Positions 5,178-16,275 are shown, numbered from the stretch's first letter. The stretch is DNA of 41,910 nt from Alphaproteobacteria bacterium (GCA_018969785.1 JAGWXR010000004.1:1-41910); one strand, 5' to 3'. Program-made: numbers and translations. The notes: generated by a model from the sequence alone, not told the origin.

Positions 5178-7919
5178 ATGATCAGATTTCTCGAGACCAT
5201 CTTCTTCCGCGGCCGCGTTCTCGTGCTGGCGATCATTGCCGTCGCGACCATTTTCCTCGGCTTCGAGGCAACCAAGCTGCGGATGGACGCGGGCTTCTAC
5301 AAGAGCCTGCCGACGGATCATCCCTACATCGACACCTTCCTTGAGTACCAGGACAGGCTGTTCGGCGCGAACCGGGTGATCATTGTTCTCGACAACACCA
5401 AGGGCGACATCTGGAACAAGGAGTTCCTCAAGACCCTCGACGAGGCAACCAAGGCGATCTTCTACCTGCCGGGCGTTGACCGTCGCACGGTGACCAGTCT
5501 GTGGACCCCGAACACGCGCATTCTCGAGATCACCGAGGACGGCATCAACGCCCGCGACATCATCCCGGGCACATTGACACCCGATGAAATGAATGCGCCG
5601 GCGATCAAGCAGCTGCGCAATGACGTGCTCAAGGGCAACCTCGTCGGGCGCCTTGTCTCCAATGACTTCACCTCGAGCATGATCGTCACCGAATTGCTCG
5701 AGTATGACCCGGCAACCCAGCAGAAACTCGATTACATCGCCCTCGGCGAACAGCTGGAAAGGGAAATCCGCGGCAAGTTCGAGAAAGGCGACCTGAAGGT
5801 CCACATCATCGGTTTCGCCAAGAACATTTCCGACATTGCCAAGGGCGGATCCGAATCCGCACCGGTCTTCTTCGGCGGCGCCTTCATCCTGACTGTCCTG
5901 GCCGTCTACTTCTATTGCCGCAACTGGCCACTCACGATCATCACGGTCGGCTGCTCGCTGACCTCGGTCGTCTGGCAGTTCGGCATGATCACGCTGCTGG
6001 GTTTCGGCCTCGACCCGCTGGCAATCCTGGTGCCGTTCCTCGTCTTTGCGATCGGCACCAGTCACGGCGTTCAGCAATTGAACATGATCACCGCCGAGAT
6101 CACCCACGGCTCCACGCCGGAGCAGGCGGCGCGCTCGAGCTTCCGCGGCCTTCTGATCCCGGGCTCGCTCTCGCTTGTGACGGCAGTCGTCGGCTTTGCA
6201 GCCCTTCTGGTAGTCCCGATCCCGCAGATCCAGGAGCTGGCCATCACGGCTTCGATCGGCACAGGCCTCAAGCTGATTTCGAACCTCATCATGCTGCCCG
6301 TCATCGTGTCGTACCTGAAGTTCGACGACGGCTACAAGGCGCGCGTGACAAAGGCCCGCGACACCCGCTTGCGGTTCATGAGGCTTCTCGGCGTTTTCGG
6401 ACGGCCTGCCGTGGCCTACCCCGTGACGGCAGTGTTCCTCGCCATGTTCGCGGCCTCGGTCTACTACAGCCAGAACCGCCATGTCGGCGACCTGCACCCG
6501 GGTTCGCCGGAACTGCGTCCCGACGCCCGCTACAACCAGGACGCCCAGGCCATCTCCAACAAGTTCTCGGTTGGCCTCGACCTCTTCACGGTCATCGTGG
6601 AGACGCCGCCCGAGTCCTGCGTGGACTATCCGTCGATGGTCTACATGAACGATTTCAGCTGGTACATGCGCAACATCGAAGGTGTCCGCGACGTGCAGAG
6701 CGCCGCCTTCACCGCCAAGACGATCGCGGCCGGCTGGAACGAAGGCAACCTGAAATGGCGCGCCCTGCCCCACGACCGGTCGGCACTTGTGCAGGCGACA
6801 GGCCCCATCGGGTCGAGCTCGGGCCTGCTTGACAACAATTGCACGATCATGCCGCTGCAGATCTACCTCGTCGATGGCAAGGCCACGACCCTCAAGAACG
6901 TGGTCAAGGCCGTCGAAGCCTGGATGGAAGCGCGTGGGTTCCCGCCGATCCTTTCGGCCGGAAGGCCCAACGGAACACGCGTGATGCCGCCGCAGTTCCT
7001 GCCCGATGGCAAGCCCATCCGCGACGAACAGAGCCCCACGTCGTCCTGGACGGTGAACCGCACCCAGGCCGAAGGCCTGGTCTACACCGCCCCGGAGGCC
7101 GTCAAGGATCGTCCGCAGACCTGGACGGTCAAGGGCTACCTGTCGCCACCATCCGACAAGATCGAACTGCGCGGTCTCGTGGGTGAGGCCGTCAAGGGTG
7201 CGGAAGGTACGATCGAGGTGGTTCCCGGCAAGGACGGCAAGGCCAAGGTCGACCTGCTGCCGCTCATCTCCCGCCCCGAATTCGCGAACGCCGAACTCTT
7301 CGTGATCGACGGTGTTCCGGACGCATTCAACATCCGCATGGCGTCGGGCAACTCTGGCGTCACGGCAGCCGTGAACGAAACGCTCGAGATCTACGAGCTC
7401 CCCTCCACGCTGATCGTCTATGTGATGGTGTTGTTCCTGACCTACATCACCTACTTCGACTGGCGCGCCGCAGTGGGCTGCATGCTGCCCCTGCTCTTTG
7501 CGACCTTCTTCGGCTACTTCTTCATGATGGAGCTCGACATCGGCCTGAAAGTGTCGACGCTCCCCGTGATCGTGCTGGTGGTTGGCGTCGGCGTCGACTA
7601 CGCCTACTACATATACAACCGCCTGCAATATCACCTGTCCGAAGGCGTCAGTATCACCGAAGCCTACGAGGAAACGATCCTCGAGACGGGCAACGGCGTG
7701 TTCTTCACAGCCCTGAACTTCGCCGTCGGCGTGTCGACCTGGTCGTTCTCGCCGCTCAAGTTCCAGGCAGACATGGGAACGCTGCTGACATTCATGTTCA
7801 TGACCAACATGATCATGGCCCTCACGGCGCTGCCGGGTATCGCCGTCGTGATCGACAGGCTCATGCCCCGCAAGAAGCTGCCCTACCCGGGCCCCGAGCC
7901 GGGAGGCCACTGGCACTGA
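5178..7919 (+). CDS. RND-superfamily (MMPL-type) exporter, tandem copy 2
   Basis: Same length (913 aa) and layout as the gene upstream. Many blocks are identical, for example SLWTPNTRILEITEDGINAR, GFGLDPLAILVPFLVFAIGT and MASGNSGVTAAVNET. TM10 keeps an Asp (GVGVDYAYY) and TM4 again has GTSHGVQQLN without an acid. The two loop-2 cysteines and the extra segment are kept, as is the C-terminus PRKKLPYPGPEPGGHWH. Differences cluster in TM2, TM5 and the TM6-TM7 linker, so the copies are old enough to have diverged in function. No strong ribosome site precedes ATG 5178. A strong terminator follows at 7947-7980. The copies may form a hetero-oligomer or handle related substrates; both are inference. 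Confidence 0.88.
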   Translation: MIRFLETIFFRGRVLVLAIIAVATIFLGFEATKLRMDAGFYKSLPTDHPYIDTFLEYQDRLFGANRVIIVLDNTKGDIWNKEFLKTLDEATKAIFYLPGVDRRTVTSLWTPNTRILEITEDGINARDIIPGTLTPDEMNAPAIKQLRNDVLKGNLVGRLVSNDFTSSMIVTELLEYDPATQQKLDYIALGEQLEREIRGKFEKGDLKVHIIGFAKNISDIAKGGSESAPVFFGGAFILTVLAVYFYCRNWPLTIITVGCSLTSVVWQFGMITLLGFGLDPLAILVPFLVFAIGTSHGVQQLNMITAEITHGSTPEQAARSSFRGLLIPGSLSLVTAVVGFAALLVVPIPQIQELAITASIGTGLKLISNLIMLPVIVSYLKFDDGYKARVTKARDTRLRFMRLLGVFGRPAVAYPVTAVFLAMFAASVYYSQNRHVGDLHPGSPELRPDARYNQDAQAISNKFSVGLDLFTVIVETPPESCVDYPSMVYMNDFSWYMRNIEGVRDVQSAAFTAKTIAAGWNEGNLKWRALPHDRSALVQATGPIGSSSGLLDNNCTIMPLQIYLVDGKATTLKNVVKAVEAWMEARGFPPILSAGRPNGTRVMPPQFLPDGKPIRDEQSPTSSWTVNRTQAEGLVYTAPEAVKDRPQTWTVKGYLSPPSDKIELRGLVGEAVKGAEGTIEVVPGKDGKAKVDLLPLISRPEFANAELFVIDGVPDAFNIRMASGNSGVTAAVNETLEIYELPSTLIVYVMVLFLTYITYFDWRAAVGCMLPLLFATFFGYFFMMELDIGLKVSTLPVIVLVVGVGVDYAYYIYNRLQYHLSEGVSITEAYEETILETGNGVFFTALNFAVGVSTWSFSPLKFQADMGTLLTFMFMTNMIMALTALPGIAVVIDRLMPRKKLPYPGPEPGGHWH
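6735..6784 (+). repeat. 50-bp exact direct repeat shared by the exporter copies, unit 2
   Basis: Exact copy of 3872-3921. The flanks differ at third codon positions, so this is the longest perfect match I noticed in an otherwise diverged pair. Confidence 0.9.
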
Positions 7920-7946
7920 GAGCCCCGGCTTTTCGCCATCGACAGG

Positions 7947-7980
7947 GGGTCGGAACAGGGATGTTCCGGCCCTCTTTTTT
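7947..7980 (+). terminator. Rho-independent terminator after exporter copy 2
   Basis: An 11-bp stem (GGGTCGGAACA / TGTTCCGGCCC, one G-T pair) with loop GGGA is followed by TCTTTTTT. It is among the clearest intrinsic terminators in the window. It separates the exporter unit from the TerB-like gene. Confidence 0.92.
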
Positions 7981-8021
7981 GTGGCAAATGCTGACCTGCC
8001 AGAGCACGGGAATCAGCAAGG

Positions 8022-8477
8022 ATGCTCGAACGGATCATCGCCTTTCTCGATGCGCGCATGGAACAGGGCGCCATCAACCCCGACCCCTTCGAACGCGCAC
8101 ATGTGGCCGTGGCAGCCCTCCTCGTCGAGGCCTCGCGCATGGACGGTCACTACGAGGCCTTTGAGCAGGGAACCATTGTCCGGATCATCCGCGACACGCT
8201 GAAACTGCCCCCGCAGAAAGCCCGGGAGCTTCTCGCGCTCGCCGACATACGCCAGGCCGGCACCTGGGACGACTGGATCTTCTGCCAGGCCGTCAAGCGC
8301 AGCTTCGACAGGGCCGAACGGACCGACATCCTGGAAAAGCTCTGGGAGATCGCGATGTCAGACGGCCAGCTGCACAACCTCGAAGCCATGATGCTCAACC
8401 GCGTGGCCGAGGAACTAGAGATCCCGCTGCCCGAACGCGAGCGCATTGCGCTGAAGGCAAAGGCCACAGCAGGCTGA
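8022..8477 (+). CDS. TerB-family (tellurite-resistance TerB-like) protein
   Basis: 151 aa, ATG at 8022, soluble and fully helical. It has the TerB/COG4103 pattern of two repeated acidic helix pairs: VAALLVEASRMDGHYEAFEQ near residues 30-50 and EKLWEIAMSDGQLHNLEAMM near 105-125. Each contains the (A/S)xxDGxxxxxE metal-binding-like signature of the family. Single-domain TerB proteins are widespread in alphaproteobacteria without other ter genes; their role is unknown, and real tellurite resistance should not be assumed. It converges on the nitroreductase gene, and the two stop codons share one hairpin. Confidence 0.85.
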   Translation: MLERIIAFLDARMEQGAINPDPFERAHVAVAALLVEASRMDGHYEAFEQGTIVRIIRDTLKLPPQKARELLALADIRQAGTWDDWIFCQAVKRSFDRAERTDILEKLWEIAMSDGQLHNLEAMMLNRVAEELEIPLPERERIALKAKATAG

Positions 8478-8496
8478 CGGGGGCTGCTCCCCGTCA
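8475..8496. terminator. Hairpin formed by both stop codons of convergent genes
   Basis: TGACGGGG (8475-8482) and CCCCGTCA (8489-8496) form a perfect 8-bp stem with a 6-nt loop. The left arm begins with the TGA of the TerB gene and the right arm, read on the minus strand, begins with the TGA of the nitroreductase gene. No T tract follows on either side, so efficient intrinsic termination is doubtful. Confidence 0.55.
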
Positions 8497-9165
8497 GATA
8501 CCCTTGAATGTCGCGAATTCCCCGAGCGGCGCCCGGTCGCTGCGCAGGCCGTTGATCGCCGCCTTCGGATCGATATGGCCGATGCCCATCCCGCAGAACA
8601 GCATCAGTTCGGGCGGGATCGCCAGGAACTCACCCACCGTCTTGTACCAGATCGCCCAGGCCTCCTGCGGCGCCGTATGAAGGCCATGCTCGCGCGCGAG
8701 CAGCATGATCGACTGCATGAACATGCCAAGGTCGGCCCACTGCCCCTGCTGCATCTGCCGGTCGATCGCAAAGAACATCGCGCAGGGCGCACCGAAGAAC
8801 TCGAAGTTCCGCGCGAACTGCATCAGGCGCCCGAGTTTGTCCTCGCGCGTCACCCCGATGGTCGCATACATGTCCTCGCCGACCTTGAAGCGGCGGGACT
8901 TGTAGGGCTCCTTCAGCTCCGGCGGATAGATGTTGTACTCCGTGCCCTCGCCGCGCGGGCTCGCCGACACTTTCTCCCGGATCAGCGCCTTGAAGCGCAC
9001 AAGGTCGTCCCCGCCCACCACCCACACATGCCACGGCTGCAGGTTGCCGCCCGATGGTGCCCGCTTGGCCGTTTCCAGGATCTCGCGGATGACGCGTCCA
9101 TCGACCGGCGTGTCGAGGAACGCCCGGGCCGTCAGGCGGGTATTGATGGCTTCGCTGACATTCAT
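8494..9165 (-). CDS. Nitroreductase-family flavoprotein
   Basis: 223 aa from ATG 9165; a GTG at 9177 is possible but would sit directly on the GAAAGG ribosome site at the end of gyrB. The N-terminal RLTARAF and RAPSGGNLQPWHVWV motifs are the FMN-phosphate and isoalloxazine binding elements of NfsB/BluB-like nitroreductases. FCGMGIGHIDPKAAIN near the C-terminus is also typical. These dimeric FMN enzymes reduce nitro compounds, quinones or enones with NAD(P)H; the physiological substrate cannot be read from sequence. It starts 6-18 bp after gyrB, so it is probably co-transcribed at the tail of the dnaA-dnaN-recF-gyrB operon. Confidence 0.87.
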   Translation of the reverse strand: MNVSEAINTRLTARAFLDTPVDGRVIREILETAKRAPSGGNLQPWHVWVVGGDDLVRFKALIREKVSASPRGEGTEYNIYPPELKEPYKSRRFKVGEDMYATIGVTREDKLGRLMQFARNFEFFGAPCAMFFAIDRQMQQGQWADLGMFMQSIMLLAREHGLHTAPQEAWAIWYKTVGEFLAIPPELMLFCGMGIGHIDPKAAINGLRSDRAPLGEFATFKGI

Positions 9166-9183
9166 GATGCGCAGCACCCTTTC

Positions 9184-11619
<2,436 letters not shown>

Positions 11620-11657
11620 TCAATCAGTTTCAATGAGCCCGCTTCCGCAGGCAGCAA

Positions 11658-12881
11658 TCACAAGGGCCGGATCTGGCTGTCGGCGACACGCAGGAACTGC
11701 GCGCGCCCCTCCAGCGCGGCAAACAGCGGCGCATCAGTCCCGGTCAGCCAGGCCTGCACGCCAAGCGCCTCGATCTCCTCGAAAAGCGCCCGTCGGCGGA
11801 CGTCATCGAGATGGGCAGCAACCTCGTCGAGCAGCAGCACGGGCTTTTCAGGCGCCCCCGGTGCCGGCAGCGACGCCGAGGCAAGCACGATCCGTATCAG
11901 CAGCGCCTTCTGCTCGCCCGTCGAGCAACTCTCCGCCGCCCGCCCCTTCTCGCGATGGGACACGAGGAAGTCGGTCGCATGCGGCCCGTCATGGGTGCGG
12001 CCCGCATCAAGGTCGCGGCCACGGTTCGCCCTCAGGCGCGCAAGGAAGGCATCCTCCACGTCAACGGCAGCATGGGTGCCCAGCCCCTGCTCGAGGAACC
12101 CCGACAGGGCCATGTCGGCGCGTGGAAACGGCGTGCTGCCCTGCAGGTCCATCGCCGCGGCCAGCTGCGCAAGGCCCGCAAGCCGCGAGGCCGACAGGGC
12201 AACACCTGTCTCGGCCATCGTCTGCTCAAGCGCCGAGAGCCAGCCATCTCCTGCACCACTGCGCAGGGCACCGATGCGCTCGCGCATGGCAGTCTCGTAG
12301 CGGGTCCAGCGCCGTGCATGGGTCGGGTCAAAGCTCGAGATCAGCCGGTCGAGGAAACGTCGCCGCTCCGAAACGCCTTCGACGAAGATCCTGTCCATCG
12401 CAGGAGAAAGCCAGGTCAGCCGCACGTGCTGTGCCAGCTCCGCGACGCCGGCAACCGGCACGCCGTCCATCCGCACGGTCCTCTTCGCGCTGTCGCCTTC
12501 ACCCTGCCCCGGCAGGAAGCCGACACCGACCTGGAACGAACTCTCCGACGCGTTGACCGTCGCCGAGATCGCCCAGGGCCGCTCTGCGGTACCATCGCCG
12601 CCACCGCGCGCCGGCATGCGGGACAATTCGCCAAGCCGGGCACCACGCAGGCCTCGCCCGGGCGAGAACATGGACAGGGCCTCCAGCACATTCGTCTTGC
12701 CCGCACCATTCGGCCCGACCAGCACGACATGCGCCCGGTCAACCTTCAGGTCCAGCATGCCATAGGACCGGAAATTGGTCAGCATCAGCCGCGTCACGGC
12801 GCATTGCAGCACCGCTTTGTGGGCCATCGCCACCATGGGCTCCCGGACACTCATCTGTGCAGCACCCTCGACCGTGCTCAC
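11658..12881 (-). CDS. recF: DNA replication and repair protein RecF
   Basis: 407 aa from GTG 12881, whose GTGA overlaps the dnaN stop (translational coupling). ATG 12854 is an alternative giving 398 aa, closer to the family. SMC-like ATPase: Walker A GPNGAGKTNVLEALS at 56-70, the family motif LTNFRSYGMLDL just before it, the ABC-type signature CSTGEQKALLI and Walker B KPVLLLDEVAAHLDD. With RecO and RecR it loads RecA on gapped DNA at stalled forks. The dnaN-recF-gyrB order is the classic bacterial arrangement. Confidence 0.96.
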   Translation of the reverse strand: MSTVEGAAQMSVREPMVAMAHKAVLQCAVTRLMLTNFRSYGMLDLKVDRAHVVLVGPNGAGKTNVLEALSMFSPGRGLRGARLGELSRMPARGGGDGTAERPWAISATVNASESSFQVGVGFLPGQGEGDSAKRTVRMDGVPVAGVAELAQHVRLTWLSPAMDRIFVEGVSERRRFLDRLISSFDPTHARRWTRYETAMRERIGALRSGAGDGWLSALEQTMAETGVALSASRLAGLAQLAAAMDLQGSTPFPRADMALSGFLEQGLGTHAAVDVEDAFLARLRANRGRDLDAGRTHDGPHATDFLVSHREKGRAAESCSTGEQKALLIRIVLASASLPAPGAPEKPVLLLDEVAAHLDDVRRRALFEEIEALGVQAWLTGTDAPLFAALEGRAQFLRVADSQIRPL

Positions 12882-13996
12882 ACCCGCATCGGCATGAGCA
12901 CGTAAAGCGCGGCATCGCCCTCGCTCTCGCGCACCAGTGTCGGCGATCCCGGATCCGAGAACAGGAATACCGCCGTCTCCCCGTCGATCCGCTCCAGGAT
13001 GTCCAGGATGTAGCGGGCGTTGAAGCCGATCTCCATCGCCGGATGCTGGTAACTGACCGGTATTTCCTCGGTGGCTGTGCCGGCTTCCGGGCTGACGACG
13101 CTCAGCACCAGCTTGCCCTTGTCGATGTTCAGGCGCACCGCGCGGGTCTTCTCGCTGGCAACAGCAGACACGCGGTCGACGGCAGCCTTGAGCTCGTCGC
13201 GATTGACCTCGAGCGCCTTGTCATTGCCGGTGGGAATGACGCGCTGGTAGTCCGGGAACGTGCCGTCGATGAGCTTCGAGGTCAGCGTCAGCGATGCAAG
13301 CTTGAAGCGCACCTTCGTGTCCGAGAGCGAAACCTCGACCTCGCTATCGGCATCCTCGAGCAGCTTTCGCACCTCGTTGATGGCCTTGCGCGGGATGATC
13401 ACGCCAGTGACTTCGTTGGCGCCCTTGGGCGCCGGCAGCTCGAACCGCGCAAGCCGGTGCCCATCCGTCGCAACCGCCTTCAGGAGCACCTTGCCCTTCT
13501 CGCCATGGGCATGCAGGTAGATGCCGTTCAGGTAGTGCCGCGTCTCCTCCGTCGACACCGCAAAGCGCGTCTTGTCGATGAGCGCGACGAGTTCGGGCAC
13601 GGAAAGCTTGAACATGTGCGGCAGCGTGCCGGGCGGCATCGCCGGGAAATCATCCTTTGGCAGCGCCTGCAACTGGAAGCGCGACCGGCCGGCCGACAGC
13701 ACCAGCCGCCCATCCGCCTCGGCGAATTCCAGCTGGACCTGCGCCCCCTCCGGCAACTTGCGCACGATGTCGTAGAGCGTATGCGCCGACACGGTCGTCG
13801 CACCGCCACGCGACACGTCGGCATCGACGGTCTCGACGACCTCGATATCCATGTCGGTCGCCGTCAGCGAAAGTTTGCCCTCCCGCGCCTGCAGGAGCAC
13901 GTTGGACAGGATGGGGATCGTGTTGCGTCGTTCGACGACGCTCTGCACGTGGTTCAGCGACTTGAGGAAGCTAGCCCGCTCGATCGTTATGCGCAT
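12878..13996 (-). CDS. dnaN: DNA polymerase III sliding clamp (beta subunit)
   Basis: 372 aa, typical clamp length, starting MRITIERASFLKSLNHVQSVVERRNTIPIL, where the RRNTIPIL motif is the hallmark of bacterial beta clamps. Three clamp domains follow. The C-terminus YVLMPMRV carries the MPMR peptide that lines the partner-binding cleft. The dimeric ring tethers DNA polymerase III and other factors to DNA. It lies between dnaA, 202 bp upstream with two hairpins in the gap, and recF, which overlaps its stop codon. Confidence 0.98.
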   Translation of the reverse strand: MRITIERASFLKSLNHVQSVVERRNTIPILSNVLLQAREGKLSLTATDMDIEVVETVDADVSRGGATTVSAHTLYDIVRKLPEGAQVQLEFAEADGRLVLSAGRSRFQLQALPKDDFPAMPPGTLPHMFKLSVPELVALIDKTRFAVSTEETRHYLNGIYLHAHGEKGKVLLKAVATDGHRLARFELPAPKGANEVTGVIIPRKAINEVRKLLEDADSEVEVSLSDTKVRFKLASLTLTSKLIDGTFPDYQRVIPTGNDKALEVNRDELKAAVDRVSAVASEKTRAVRLNIDKGKLVLSVVSPEAGTATEEIPVSYQHPAMEIGFNARYILDILERIDGETAVFLFSDPGSPTLVRESEGDAALYVLMPMRV

Positions 13997-14104
13997 TGCC
14001 GGTTCCGGAGTTAGGCCTGATTGGAGGGACGCGCCGCGGGCGCAATAAGGCCCGGGCCCGCGCGAGGGGAAACCGGCGCCAGATTTCGCGGCACTGCAAC
14101 GCGT

Positions 14105-14110
14105 GATTAT
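14105..14110 (-). promoter_or_regulatory. Consensus -10 box upstream of dnaN
   Basis: TATAAT on the minus strand lies 109 bp before the dnaN start, right after the 10-bp hairpin. The matching -35 position (TCCCTT at 17 bp spacing) is poor. A dnaN promoter here is possible but unproven. Confidence 0.35.
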
Positions 14111-14117
14111 AACGGTT

Positions 14118-14158
14118 TACGGCGCCCCAAGGGAACAGAAATCGTCCCCGGGGCGCCG
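14118..14158. terminator. Hairpin in the dnaA-dnaN intergenic region
   Basis: ACGGCGCCCC (14118-14127) and GGGGCGCCGT (14149-14158) are perfectly complementary 10-bp arms around a 21-nt loop. On the minus strand the stem is followed by AAACC, not T residues. It may be an attenuator or RNA-processing site rather than a classical terminator. Confidence 0.5.
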
Positions 14159-14174
14159 TTTGTACTAAGGATAT

Positions 14175-14192
14175 AAGCTGTTGATACAGCTT
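14175..14192. other. Small inverted repeat just after the dnaA stop
   Basis: AAGCTGT (14175-14181) and ACAGCTT (14186-14192) are a perfect 7-bp inverted repeat with a 4-nt spacer, 7 bp past the dnaA TAG. It could be part of a processing or termination signal with the larger stem next to it. Confidence 0.45.
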
Positions 14193-14198
14193 GTCTTT

Positions 14199-15668
14199 CT
14201 AGCCCTGAGCGTCCCTGGAAGGACCCTCGCCGCCGGAAGGCGGGCGCGGAGGGGTCGTACCGCCGTCAACCGGCCAGTTCCGGATCGAAAGACGAAGCCG
14301 CTCGACCTCCTCGGCAAACGTCGGATCGATGCTCGTCAACCGCTGGATCGTCTCCACCGCATGCATCACCGTCGTGTGGTCGCGGTTGCCGAACCGGCGC
14401 CCGATCTCCGGATAGGACCGGGGCGTCAGCAGGCGTGCCAGGTACATCGCGATCTGGCGCGGCCTGACGATCGAGCGCGAGCGGTTGGGTGACTCAAGCT
14501 CGGCCACCTTGAGCCCGTAGTGCTCCGCAACCTTCTTCTTGATCTCCTCGATCGTCACCCGCCGGTCATAGGCCCGCAGGAAATCTGCGAGCCAGACATT
14601 GAGGTTCTCGATCGTCACCGGGCGAGAGCCATCGCTGCTCTGGGTCACGACCCGCGTCAGCGCACCCTCGAGCTCCCGCGTGTTGGTCGCGATGCGCTGC
14701 GCCATGAAGTGCGCAGCCTCCGAATTCAGCACGAAGCCCGGCCGCTCCTTGGCCATCTGCCGCGCCTTCGACTCCAGGATCGCAAGCCGCAGTTCGAAAT
14801 CCGTCGCCTGGATTTCGATCGACGCCCCGCTCATGAGGCGCGAGCGCGCGCGGTCCGACATGCTCTCGAAAAGCGACGGCGAGCGGTCGGCCGACAGGAT
14901 GATCTGCTTCTGCTGGTCAAGCAGCGAGTCGAGCGCAGCGACAAGCTCTTCCTGCGTGGCTTCCTTGCCGATGAGGAAATGAAGGTCGTCGATCAGCAGC
15001 ACGTCGACGTTGCGAACCAGGTTCTTGAAAGACAGCGTGTCATTGGCCTTGATGGCCGTGATGAACAGCCGCATGAAGTTCTCGGCAGAAATCAGCATCA
15101 CCCGCAGGCTGGGATTGCGCAGCAGCTTCTGGCGGGCGATCGCATGCATGAGGTGGCTCTTGCCAAGCCCCGTCGCCCCGAACAGGAACAGCGGATTGGC
15201 AACCGGAACGTCACTCTCGGCAACACGGCGCGCCTCATGGAAGGCAATCTGGTTTGTCCGCCCGATCACGAAGCTCTCGAACGTATAGGCGGGATTGAGC
15301 GGGGAGGAACCCTCCACCAGCGGAAGCTCGACCGGGAGCACGTCGGCGGTCGTGGGGCGCACCGGGTTCACCGGCTGCGCCGCCCGCGGGCGCATGTCGA
15401 CGACGAATTCCACCGCACCGAAGGCAGGGATCATTTCCGCGATCATGTTGGCGATGCGCTCGCCATGGCCTTCCACGATCTTGTCACGCTCGAAATGGCT
15501 GTTGCAGGCGATCACGACGCGGCCATCCTTGGCCGCCACAAGCCTGAGCGGATCAATCCAGTACTGGAAACGCTGCGCGCCAAGCTCCAGCTTCAGACGC
15601 TCGCGCACGCGCTGCCACACAACCTCGACTTGATCTGCGACGGGGGATTTTGCTTCCTGAGAGGTCAC
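14199..15668 (-). CDS. dnaA: Chromosomal replication initiator DnaA
   Basis: 489 aa starting at GTG 15668, with a GAAGGG ribosome site about 10 nt before it. Domain I (about 10-90) is the DnaB-contacting region. The AAA+ domain has Walker A GATGLGKSHL (164-173) and Walker B DVLLIDDLHF. Domain IV ends with FGNRDHTTVMHAVETI, the DnaA-box-binding signature. DnaA-ATP opens oriC and also acts as a transcription factor. The gene heads dnaA-dnaN-recF-gyrB. Its upstream region is unusually long (890 bp to rpsT), but I could not find a convincing DnaA-box cluster there. Confidence 0.98.
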   Translation of the reverse strand: MTSQEAKSPVADQVEVVWQRVRERLKLELGAQRFQYWIDPLRLVAAKDGRVVIACNSHFERDKIVEGHGERIANMIAEMIPAFGAVEFVVDMRPRAAQPVNPVRPTTADVLPVELPLVEGSSPLNPAYTFESFVIGRTNQIAFHEARRVAESDVPVANPLFLFGATGLGKSHLMHAIARQKLLRNPSLRVMLISAENFMRLFITAIKANDTLSFKNLVRNVDVLLIDDLHFLIGKEATQEELVAALDSLLDQQKQIILSADRSPSLFESMSDRARSRLMSGASIEIQATDFELRLAILESKARQMAKERPGFVLNSEAAHFMAQRIATNTRELEGALTRVVTQSSDGSRPVTIENLNVWLADFLRAYDRRVTIEEIKKKVAEHYGLKVAELESPNRSRSIVRPRQIAMYLARLLTPRSYPEIGRRFGNRDHTTVMHAVETIQRLTSIDPTFAEEVERLRLSIRNWPVDGGTTPPRPPSGGEGPSRDAQG

Positions 15669-16153
15669 TTTTCTTTTTCCCTTCTATTGCATTGCCTCTT
15701 CGGCCTCGCAGCGTCGGGAAGCTACATTTTCCCGCACCGGCAAAGGCCGCTTACTGTCTGCACGTCTCGCGGAGGCGCAGGCCTTCACCTGTCCAAAGGA
15801 CCCCTTCCACCGGGTCCATCCGCCTTCTGCTGGGAAATGAAGGCCGGACCACCACCCGACCAACACGAACGCCCCAAAACTCGAACCTTCCGGCCTTTAC
15901 GCCCTGCCCTTGTCGGAAAGACGGGCAGAACCGGACACAAGACGACTTCCTGCTGCCCGACACGCAGGCAACACTGACCTTCCGCGGCGAACACGCCACG
16001 AAGCTTCAACGCGATACCCTGGATTGTTGCCCGGACCGGGCGATGAACTAGAAGACTGCAGGAAGCGAAACACGGCTTCCAAACACACCCACCGAACGAA
16101 CTGGAACCACTGTTTTTGTCATTGGCTTAATCCGCGTTCCAAGCGACTGTTTA

Positions 16154-16183
16154 ACCATAATCCAACATCCCGACGCGTATCAA
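16154..16183 (-). promoter_or_regulatory. Candidate dnaA promoter, proximal
   Basis: On the minus strand TTGATA (16183-16178), an 18-bp spacer and TATGGT (16159-16154) match sigma70-type boxes at 5/6 and 4/6. Two GANTC sites lie 20 and 55 bp upstream. The resulting leader to dnaA would be about 480 nt. Confidence 0.35.
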
Positions 16184-16275
16184 GAAGAATTTGCGAAACG
16201 GAATCCCCGAAACGCTTGAGCGCGTCATTAAATGCGATTCACGGTGATGAAGATCCAACACTGTGAATGCGCACA

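Noticed and set aside
5121-7916. A 931-codon minus-strand frame opposite exporter copy 2
   Set aside because: A shadow of the exporter; a similar but shorter frame lies opposite copy 1. Composition is His/Asp/Val-rich, typical of an antisense frame.
8022-8477. Tellurite-resistance operon suggested by the TerB-like gene
   Set aside because: No terA, terC, terD or terZ nearby; single TerB-like proteins are widespread and not linked to tellurite.
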